Below, piece by piece: positions 1 to 5,775 of a stretch of DNA of 6,331 bases. The notes under the pieces were generated by a model. That model was not told the DNA's origin. It did not search any database and was given only the letters and a program-made list of their open reading frames with translations. The DNA is from Flavobacteriales bacterium (lineage in GTDB: Bacteria > Bacteroidota > Bacteroidia > Flavobacteriales_D > Sanyastnellaceae). Where the stretch lies: contig CANGVZ010000130.1 of the NCBI GenBank assembly GCA_947457285.1, positions 1 to 6,331 of the forward strand, given 5' to 3'. A program made the position numbers and the translations under genes. How positions within the stretch are numbered: position 1 is the first letter of the stretch; each line of letters opens with the position of its first letter.

Positions 1-2547
1 CTAAAAATCGAGGACTATAAAGAGGGAGATAAAAATATTCCTTTTGAATTTCTGGCAGAATTCAAAGGCGAACAATTGAAAGATATCCGATACCAACAGT
101 TGTTGCCCTACACGCAGCCAAATGATGGCGATGCTTTCCGAGTAATCTTAGGCGACTTTGTTACAACAGAAGACGGTACAGGTATCGTCCACATTGCACC
201 AAGCTTCGGTGCTGATGACTTTCGTGTTGCAAAACAAAATGGAATCGGTTCGTTGACACTCGTTGATAAAACAGGACGTTTTACGAAGGATGTAAATGAT
301 GATGTTTTTCCTCTTGCAAATAAATTTGTAAAAGAAGCGTATCTCTCCGACGAAGAGAAAGCTGCGGAGGTGCTTGTTCAAAAAGAAGCACTGAAATCAA
401 TCATACCCAATCTTGATAAATATATAAGTGCAGATGACCTCATCGCCTTGAAATTAAAGCTGGAAAATAAGGCTTTCAAAATCGAGAAGTATGAGCACAA
501 TTATCCGCACTGTTGGCGCACAGACAAGCCGGTTCTTTATTACCCGCTCGATTCGTGGTTTGTGAAAGTGACAGAGGTGAAAGAAAGAATGGTGCAATTG
601 AACAACACCATCCAATGGCGTCCAGAGGCCACAGGTACTGGCCGTTTCGGAAATTGGCTTGAGAATGCCAACGACTGGAATTTGTCTAGATCACGCTTTT
701 GGGGTATTCCTCTTCCAATCTGGAGAACAGAAGATGGTCAAGAAGAGATTTGTATTGGAAGCTTAGAGCAATTGAAGAGTGAATTGGATAAATCTGTTGC
801 TGCTGGATTTATGAAACAAAATCCTCTGGCAGATTTCAAACCGAATGATCATTCGGTTGAAAATTATTCTTCGTTCGATTTGCATAAGCCTTATGTCGAT
901 GACTTTATTTTAGTTTCTTCGAAAGGCGAAAAAATGACGCGTGAATCTGACTTGATCGACGTTTGGTTTGATAGTGGTGCCATGCCTTATGCACAGCTGC
1001 ATTATCCTTTCGAGAATAAAGAATTAGTAGATAATAAAAAATTCTATCCCGCTGATTTTATCGCAGAGGGTGTCGATCAAACGCGCGGTTGGTTCTATAC
1101 CTTGCACGCTATTGCTACAATGTGTTTTGATAGCGTTGCATTCAAAAATGTTGTATCCAACGGTTTGGTTTTAGATAAAAATGGAAATAAAATGTCCAAG
1201 CGATTGGGCAATGCTATTGATCCATTTGAAACAATCGCAAAGTATGGTCCCGATGCCACTCGTTGGTACATGATCACGAATGCACAACCATGGGATAATC
1301 TGAAGTTCGATTTAGATGGAATCGCTGAGGTGCAACGCAAGTTCTTTGGTACACTTTTCAATACCTACAATTTCTTTGCGATCTACGCCAACATCGATGC
1401 TTATGGTTACAGTCAATCGAATGCAGTGCCACTTCAAGAGCGCACCGAACTAGATCAGTGGATTATCTCGCGACTCAATTCATTAATGAATGAGGTGCAA
1501 AAGAATATGGATGACTACAATCCAACACCGGCAGCGAGAGCTATCGAAGAATTCGTAGATGAGCACTTAAGCAATTGGTATGTGCGTCTTGCAAGAAAGA
1601 GATTCTGGCATGGCGAGCTTACTGCAGATAAAAAGGCTGCGTATGATACCCTTTTTGAGTGTTTAGATGGGGTTGCAAAACTGATGAGCCCATTTGCTCC
1701 TTTCTTTGCTGATTGGCTTTTTAAACAACTAAATCAAGACGGTATTGAGTCTGTTCATCTTGCTCAATTGCCTGTTTCTGAAACAAGCAAAGTGAATGCT
1801 GCACTGGAAGAGAAAATGGAACTTGCGCAGAAGATTTCTTCCATGATTCTATCCATCAGAAAGAAAGAAAATATACGTGTGCGTCAACCTCTGGCTGCTA
1901 TCCGTATTCCTGTGTTGGATGATGCTGTAAAGCATAAGATTGAAGCGGTAACAGATTTAATTCTTTCTGAGGTGAACGTTAAGCGCATTGAGTTTGTTGA
2001 CGAATCACAAGCACAGATTGTGAAACAACTAAAGCTCAATTTTAAAACATTGGGTAAAAAATGCGGCAAGTACATGAAGGATTTGCAACAGTTTGCTCAG
2101 GCAAACGGTCAGGAAATTATTCATGCGATTGAGACGAAAGGTCAATTCTCTTTCCCCACAAATGATGGAAATATTGATCTCATTGAGGAAGACGTAGAAA
2201 TCATCCCAGTGGATATTCCTGGTTGGAAAGTAGCAAATACCGGCGCGCTTACCGTAGCACTGGACGTGACAATTACCGATATTCTCAAGAGTGAAGGATA
2301 CGCGAGAGAATTCGTTAATAGAATACAAAATTTGAGAAAAGAGTCTGGTTTGGACGTGACAGATAAAATTAGTGTGAAGATTTTATCGAATGTTGGTCTA
2401 AATCAGGCAATCGAATCAAATTCAGAATATATTCGCGCGCAAGTCTTGGCAGGGGAGCTCATCGTCGCTGACGAACTCCCCAATGGACAGGCAGTGGAAA
2501 TTGAAGAGGGACTTACAACACTTATTCAAATCCAAAAATTGAATTAG
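1..2547 (+). CDS. ileS: Isoleucyl-tRNA synthetase, type 2, C-terminal 848 residues (5' end outside window)
   Basis: Cytoplasmic class I aminoacyl-tRNA synthetase that joins isoleucine to tRNA-Ile and hydrolyses mischarged Val-tRNA. The frame is open from base 1 to the TAG at 2545-2547, so the TTG at 76 is internal. Counting from base 1, the editing (CP1) domain shows GTGIVHIAP followed by the GADD aspartates at residues 59-73. YPHCWR is at 168-173, a type 2-like block NWLENANDW...SRFWG at about 218-235, VWFDSG at 321-326, GVDQTRGWF at 357-365, and the KMSKS loop, here KMSKR, at 397-401. The helical anticodon-binding domain and C-terminal extension follow. Bacteroidota type 2 enzymes usually have about 1,100-1,150 residues, so roughly 280-300 are missing, including the Rossmann fold start and HIGH motif. 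The block matches the eukaryote-like form, a group known to include mupirocin-tolerant enzymes; tolerance is not shown here. It is the first visible gene of an operon with the next two. Confidence 0.98.
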   Translation, partial: LKIEDYKEGDKNIPFEFLAEFKGEQLKDIRYQQLLPYTQPNDGDAFRVILGDFVTTEDGTGIVHIAPSFGADDFRVAKQNGIGSLTLVDKTGRFTKDVNDDVFPLANKFVKEAYLSDEEKAAEVLVQKEALKSIIPNLDKYISADDLIALKLKLENKAFKIEKYEHNYPHCWRTDKPVLYYPLDSWFVKVTEVKERMVQLNNTIQWRPEATGTGRFGNWLENANDWNLSRSRFWGIPLPIWRTEDGQEEICIGSLEQLKSELDKSVAAGFMKQNPLADFKPNDHSVENYSSFDLHKPYVDDFILVSSKGEKMTRESDLIDVWFDSGAMPYAQLHYPFENKELVDNKKFYPADFIAEGVDQTRGWFYTLHAIATMCFDSVAFKNVVSNGLVLDKNGNKMSKRLGNAIDPFETIAKYGPDATRWYMITNAQPWDNLKFDLDGIAEVQRKFFGTLFNTYNFFAIYANIDAYGYSQSNAVPLQERTELDQWIISRLNSLMNEVQKNMDDYNPTPAARAIEEFVDEHLSNWYVRLARKRFWHGELTADKKAAYDTLFECLDGVAKLMSPFAPFFADWLFKQLNQDGIESVHLAQLPVSETSKVNAALEEKMELAQKISSMILSIRKKENIRVRQPLAAIRIPVLDDAVKHKIEAVTDLILSEVNVKRIEFVDESQAQIVKQLKLNFKTLGKKCGKYMKDLQQFAQANGQEIIHAIETKGQFSFPTNDGNIDLIEEDVEIIPVDIPGWKVANTGALTVALDVTITDILKSEGYAREFVNRIQNLRKESGLDVTDKISVKILSNVGLNQAIESNSEYIRAQVLAGELIVADELPNGQAVEIEEGLTTLIQIQKLN

Positions 2548-2551
2548 AATT

Positions 2552-2965
2552 ATGGCAAAAAAGAAAGAAACGGCTCAAGAAAGCACAAAGCCAGAAGCAA
2601 CAAGATACTCAGACAAGGATCTCCTCGAATTTCAGGAGTTGATTCATACAAAATTGGCGCAAGCAAAATCCGATTTGGATGAGCTTCGTCAATCGTTGTC
2701 GCATGAAGGTGATAACAGCACCGATGATACTTCACCCACATTCAAAATGATGGAAGACGGCAATGACACCATGAGCCGTGAAGAAGTAGCACAGTTGGCT
2801 GCACGTCAGGAGAAGTTTATTCAGGCTCTTGAAAACGCTTTGCTTCGCATCAAAAACAAGACCTATGGCGTATGCCGCGTTACTGGTAAACTTATACCAA
2901 AGGAGCGTCTTCGTCTTGTACCTCACGCTACGCTCAGCATTGAGGCAAAAAATATGCAGGGCTAA
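2552..2965 (+). CDS. TraR/DksA-family protein with degenerate zinc finger
   Basis: A 137-residue protein with a Lys-rich N-terminus, a charged helical region (about residues 19-50 and 75-102) and a C-terminal DksA-type zinc-finger module. DksA and TraR bind the RNA polymerase secondary channel and tune transcription; whether this member does so is inferred from family alone. The C-terminal block from TYGVCRVTGKLI (104-115) through LSIEAK (128-133) aligns with the DksA finger CxxCG...LCxxCK. Only the first Cys is kept (C108); the other ligand positions are T111, S129 and A132, so zinc binding as in DksA is unlikely. From memory this variant is usual in Bacteroidota, where the gene sits between ileS and lspA. 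The ATG lies 4 nt after the ileS stop with no Shine-Dalgarno, which suggests translation coupled to ileS. The lspA start is 15 nt downstream. The fold assignment is firm, the function is not. Confidence 0.93.
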   Translation: MAKKKETAQESTKPEATRYSDKDLLEFQELIHTKLAQAKSDLDELRQSLSHEGDNSTDDTSPTFKMMEDGNDTMSREEVAQLAARQEKFIQALENALLRIKNKTYGVCRVTGKLIPKERLRLVPHATLSIEAKNMQG

Positions 2966-2969
2966 TTCC

Positions 2970-2977
2970 AAAAAAGA
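2970..2977 (+). promoter_or_regulatory. A-rich putative ribosome-binding stretch before the lspA TTG start
   Basis: AAAAAAGA lies 3 nt upstream of the TTG at 2981. It is not a good Shine-Dalgarno match. However, the in-frame TAA at 2963-2965 closes the frame upstream, and the next in-frame ATG falls inside the conserved ENPGMAFG motif, so initiation must occur at about 2981. A-rich leaders are common in Bacteroidota. Confidence 0.35.
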
Positions 2978-2980
2978 CTT

Positions 2981-3643
2981 TTGAAAAAGGCGTTATTTAC
3001 CATACTTGGTGTTTTACTATTTGACCAAATCCTAAAGATTTGGGTCAAATTAAGCTTTCATTACGGTGAGAGCGTAACGCTCATTCCCGGTTGGTTCGAC
3101 TTGCAATTTGTAGAAAATCCAGGCATGGCTTTCGGTTGGATGCTTCCGGGAAATGCAGGAAAATTGACGTTGAGTATTTTTAGAATCATTGTCGTCACTG
3201 GGATAGGTTATTACCTCTGGAAATTAATCAAACAAAAAGTACACAGCGGATACATCATTTGTGTATCCCTTATTGTAGCTGGTGCTTTGGGCAATATTAT
3301 CGACTCAGCAGTCTATGGTTTAATCTTCGACAGAGGTTCAACGTTCGATCCCGATATTCAAGATTACACGATGTATTTCGGTAAAGCGCAATTTGGAGGA
3401 AATGGATATGCGCCGCCACTTATGGGAAACGTCGTAGATATGTTTCACTTCGATAAAACGATCACGTGGAATGGAAACACAATTGAATTGTTTCCTCCAG
3501 TATTCAATGTTGCAGATAGCGCAATTACAGTTGGGATCATCATCATTTTACTTTTCCAAAAACGCTTTTTTGAAAATCTCGAAAAGGATAACAAACAAGA
3601 AGAAAGTTCCGAAACTACAGTTACTGTCAACCACGAAGCTTAA
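2981..3643 (+). CDS. lspA: Lipoprotein signal peptidase (signal peptidase II)
   Basis: Inner-membrane aspartyl protease that cleaves the signal peptide of diacylglyceryl-prolipoproteins just before the lipidated Cys. It has 220 residues and four hydrophobic segments, at about 4-22, 64-82, 90-110 and 176-193. The first segment carries the conserved D15-Q16. The VENPGMAFG motif (N46) follows at 44-52. The catalytic aspartates are D108 in GALGNIID and D179 in FNVADSAIT. Most families have Arg after the first catalytic Asp; here it is Ser. About 40 extra residues (111-150), rich in Gly, Asp and Tyr, lie between D108 and VVDMFHF. This is longer than proteobacterial LspA (about 160-170 residues) but, as I recall, typical of Bacteroidota. 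The C-terminal tail after 197 is charged and probably cytoplasmic. The TTG start is the only credible one. The stop overlaps that of convergent murI. Confidence 0.97.
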   Translation: MKKALFTILGVLLFDQILKIWVKLSFHYGESVTLIPGWFDLQFVENPGMAFGWMLPGNAGKLTLSIFRIIVVTGIGYYLWKLIKQKVHSGYIICVSLIVAGALGNIIDSAVYGLIFDRGSTFDPDIQDYTMYFGKAQFGGNGYAPPLMGNVVDMFHFDKTITWNGNTIELFPPVFNVADSAITVGIIIILLFQKRFFENLEKDNKQEESSETTVTVNHEA

Positions 3644-4452
3644 TCCCAAATGCGGGCTTCTTTGAGCTCAATTTTTTCTTTGAAGAATATCTTCGTACTC
3701 TTTTCAAACGACTCTGTAAAATCTGAAATGAAAAATTGATAGTCACCATTTTCAGATGTCGTATTGATAATCTTTTTTTCCTGGAGCTCTTGTTGAACTG
3801 CTTGTGCAACCACCTTAGCGCTGTCTATGATTTCAATTTTCTTTTTATAAAAAACTTCAACTTCCTTTTTTATCAGAGGATAGTGTGTGCATCCGAGAAT
3901 AAGCGCATCAATACCTTTGAAACTTGGTTTGGATAAATAACTATTGATGATGGTTTGAGAGATGCTATTGTTGAAATATCCCTCCTCAATCATAGGTGCG
4001 AGTAGGGGAGTAGCGTTAGATAATACTTTTAGTTTTTTATTGAGCTTTTCTATTCGATTCACATAAATGCGTGATTGAATAGTTCCTTTAGTTCCGATTA
4101 CCCCAATTTTTCCTTCACGATAATTTTCCGACGTGTAACGTGCAACGGGATCAACAACATTGATGACGGGAATTTTTGGGCCACAAACATCTTGCACTGT
4201 TTTAAAGGCATGAGCAGAAGCAGTATTACACGCAATGACAATTGCCTTGCATTTTTTTTCTATTAAAAAACTCGCTATCCGCGCAGCGTAGTGGCGTATA
4301 CTCTCAGGCGACTTGTCACCATAAGGCAAGTGTGCAGTGTCCCCGAAATAAATAAATGATTCATTCGGTAGTAGGTTTTTAATTGCATTTGCAACGGTCA
4401 ATCCTCCAATGCCTGAGTCAAATATTCCTATCGGACGGGCTGATGTTGTCAT
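3640..4452 (-). CDS. murI: Glutamate racemase
   Basis: Cofactor-independent cytoplasmic racemase that makes D-glutamate from L-glutamate for peptidoglycan stem peptides. The 270 residues match the usual family length. Visible motifs are IGIFDSGIGGLTV with D12, YFGDTAHLPYG (35-45), VIACNTASA with catalytic C75, MIEEG with E156, and ILGCTHYPLI with catalytic C188 and H190. Both catalytic cysteines and their partner acid and histidine are present, so the enzyme should be active. The start is the ATG at 4450-4452, 8 codons before the first motif. It is the last gene of the bamA-skp-skp-murI group, but an intrinsic terminator ends only about 10 nt upstream of its ATG, so its own transcription is unclear. 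The leader is T-rich (TTTTTTTTTCTTTGCTTCT) with no Shine-Dalgarno. The TAA stop shares TTAA with the end of lspA. Confidence 0.98.
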   Translation of the reverse strand: MTTSARPIGIFDSGIGGLTVANAIKNLLPNESFIYFGDTAHLPYGDKSPESIRHYAARIASFLIEKKCKAIVIACNTASAHAFKTVQDVCGPKIPVINVVDPVARYTSENYREGKIGVIGTKGTIQSRIYVNRIEKLNKKLKVLSNATPLLAPMIEEGYFNNSISQTIINSYLSKPSFKGIDALILGCTHYPLIKKEVEVFYKKKIEIIDSAKVVAQAVQQELQEKKIINTTSENGDYQFFISDFTESFEKSTKIFFKEKIELKEARIWD

Positions 4453-4462
4453 AGAAGCAAAG

Positions 4463-4494
4463 AAAAAAAAATCCCGTCACTTGGACGGGATTTT
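4463..4494 (-). terminator. Rho-independent terminator between skp and murI
   Basis: On the minus strand, AAAATCCCGTC, a 5-nt loop (CAAGT) and GACGGGATTTT form a perfect 11-bp stem (arms 4484-4494 and 4468-4478). Its core is GC-rich and it runs into nine T (4471-4463). It lies 25 nt after the stop codon of the upstream skp gene, the classical place for an intrinsic terminator. The long T tract exists only on the minus strand; the plus strand has just TTTT after the stem, so it acts mainly leftward. It is unusual in ending about 10 nt from the murI ATG. Confidence 0.88.
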
Positions 4495-4519
4495 CGAAAG
4501 TAATTATCAAACTTTTCGA

Positions 4520-5029
4520 TTATTGTTTCGGTGCAGCTGGTACAGCCAATTTAGCTTTCACCAACTCAATGATATCCTCACCACCAGTGTACAACAAAAC
4601 ACCCAAAGAACTATCGATGATGTAAGTGAATCCATTCTCTTTGGCTACATCAGAAATCGCTTTTGCGGCCTTGTCAATAATTGGCTGATACAACGACGCT
4701 TGTTGCTTTTGGAGGTCGTCAGAAGCAGTTTGTTCGAATTGAGCTATTTGCTGCTCTTTATCTTGAATGGCCTTTACTTTCGCCTGAAGTATAGCTTCCG
4801 GCCAGGTCTTTTGATTAGCTTGTGCTTCTTGAACCATTTGATTGTACTCTTGCTCCATTGCTTGGTAAGCAGTGGCATATTCCTTTTGAACATTTTCGAG
4901 TTTCTTGTCTACCTCTGCTGTTTCAGGCATCGCTTTAATCAAAGCAGTGCGATCGATATGCCCGATTTTCTGAGCGAATGAAACTACGCTCATCAAAACA
5001 ACAGCAGACATTAAAATTAATTTCTTCAT
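4520..5029 (-). CDS. skp: OmpH/Skp-family periplasmic chaperone, second tandem copy
   Basis: Predicted periplasmic holdase for unfolded outer-membrane proteins. It has 169 residues, close to the family norm. A signal peptide has Lys-Lys at 2-3, a hydrophobic core at 4-16 and the likely signal peptidase I site VSFA/QK after A19. The mature protein opens with QKIGHIDRTALI, the standard OmpH first strand, then long charged helices (about 36-131) with many Gln, Glu and Lys that would form the coiled-coil tentacle. The C-terminal strand NGFTYIIDSSLGVLLYTGG (132-150) completes the head domain, followed by a short Ala/Pro end. It lies 74 nt downstream of the first copy, may have its own promoter there, and is followed by a strong terminator. 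The start ATG is preceded by AAAAA with no Shine-Dalgarno. The family is firm; the exact client set is inferred. Confidence 0.95.
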   Translation of the reverse strand: MKKLILMSAVVLMSVVSFAQKIGHIDRTALIKAMPETAEVDKKLENVQKEYATAYQAMEQEYNQMVQEAQANQKTWPEAILQAKVKAIQDKEQQIAQFEQTASDDLQKQQASLYQPIIDKAAKAISDVAKENGFTYIIDSSLGVLLYTGGEDIIELVKAKLAVPAAPKQ

Positions 5030-5076
5030 TTTTTAAAGGTTAACGTTTCTAAATAAATATTGCGCAAGCGCGAAAT

Positions 5077-5084
5077 CAAAAGTA
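5077..5084 (-). promoter_or_regulatory. Candidate Bacteroidota -7 promoter element upstream of the second skp gene
   Basis: In the 74-nt gap between the two skp genes the minus strand reads TACTTTTG, an exact match to the TAnnTTTG -7 consensus of the primary sigma factor of Bacteroidota. It lies 47 nt before the ATG at 5029, leaving room for a leader of about 40 nt. I see no good TTG at the -33 spacing (that stretch reads AAAGTGATGA), so the call rests on one short motif. Confidence 0.35.
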
Positions 5085-5103
5085 AGACCAAAAATTCAAT
5101 TCA

Positions 5104-5763
5104 TCACTTTCCGCCCCCTTTTGGGACTGTTTTTTCTCCACCGCGAGGTGAAGTTTTACCGCCATCACCTTGCTTTCCACCGCCTTGACTTTCTTTATTT
5201 TCCTCATCAGAATCCTCGTCTGATCCTCCTTCTTCTTCCAATACATCCCCAGGTTTCAACCCCATTTTGCGTAGTACTTTATCACTAATATCGTGCTTGG
5301 GGTTGGTATAAAGCATATTGCTTTGATTGGCTTTGTCAAATACTACCATCAGAGCGCTTTGGCTGGCCACATCCTTGATCGCTGTATAAATTTGTTCTTG
5401 GATCGGCTTAATGAGTTCTTCGCGCTTTTGGAAGAGTTCTCCGCCAACACCAAACTTTTGCTTTTGAAGTTCTTTTGCCTCCTTTCTTTTCTCCTCAATC
5501 TCTTCTGAGCGCTTTTGGCGCATATCTTCGGTCAAAAGAATTTTTTCAGCCTGAAAAGCCTTTTCCAGCTTTTCAATGGTTTCATACTTGGCTTCAATTT
5601 CTTTCTGCCACGTTTCGCTGAGTTTGTTGATTTGCTTTTGAGCTTCTTGATATTCGGGAATGTGACTTAAGATATACTTAGAGTCTACGTACCCAAATTT
5701 CTGAGCGTCTGCTTGAAAGCAGAGTGCCAGGATTGCAGTGATGCTTAGAATTAAATGCTTCAT
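5104..5763 (-). CDS. skp: OmpH/Skp-family periplasmic chaperone, first tandem copy with long charged/glycine tail
   Basis: A 219-residue member of the same family as the next gene, longer because of its tail. The signal peptide (1-20) has Lys-His at 2-3 and a likely signal peptidase I site QADA/QK. The mature start QKFGYVDSKYIL parallels QKIGHIDRTALI of the other copy. Residues about 36-130 are strongly charged helix (coiled-coil tentacles), and SALMVVFDKANQSNMLYTN (136-154) is the closing head strand. Residues 176-192 are acidic (many Glu and Asp with Ser). Residues 194-219 are rich in Gly and Lys with repeated GGK/GGE units; this tail is not part of the Skp fold and is probably disordered. 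The ATG is 12 nt downstream of the bamA stop, so it is very likely co-transcribed with bamA, supporting a role in delivering barrel proteins to the BAM machine. There is no Shine-Dalgarno. Confidence 0.93.
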   Translation of the reverse strand: MKHLILSITAILALCFQADAQKFGYVDSKYILSHIPEYQEAQKQINKLSETWQKEIEAKYETIEKLEKAFQAEKILLTEDMRQKRSEEIEEKRKEAKELQKQKFGVGGELFQKREELIKPIQEQIYTAIKDVASQSALMVVFDKANQSNMLYTNPKHDISDKVLRKMGLKPGDVLEEEGGSDEDSDEENKESQGGGKQGDGGKTSPRGGEKTVPKGGGK

Positions 5764-5775
5764 AAATCGAATTTA

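Noticed and set aside
76..78. TTG as an ileS start codon
   Set aside because: The frame is open to base 1, and the protein would begin inside the editing domain without the catalytic N-terminus; the gene simply enters from outside the window.
2029..2328. 99-codon open frame on the minus strand
   Set aside because: It is entirely antisense to the ileS C-terminal region, which is well conserved in sense; no motif is visible.
3681..3693. GAAGA-ATA-TCTTC inverted repeat near the end of murI
   Set aside because: It is a short AT-rich 5-bp stem inside coding sequence with no T tract after it on either strand; chance is the simplest explanation.
4409..4981. 190-codon open frame on the plus strand
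   Set aside because: It runs antisense across the murI start, the terminator and most of skp, all of which have clear family motifs; its product resembles no family I know and is rich in Leu, Phe and Cys, as expected from antisense of these genes.
5060..5073. GCGCAAGCGC inverted repeat between the skp genes as a terminator
   Set aside because: The stem is only 3-5 bp with a realistic loop, and the following sequence is AT-mixed rather than a T tract.
5717..5728. Possible lipobox (LALC) in the signal peptide of the first Skp-like protein
   Set aside because: The residue before Cys is Leu, not Gly, Ala or Ser, and the QADA/QK site lines up with the mature start of the second paralogue, so cleavage by signal peptidase I is more likely.
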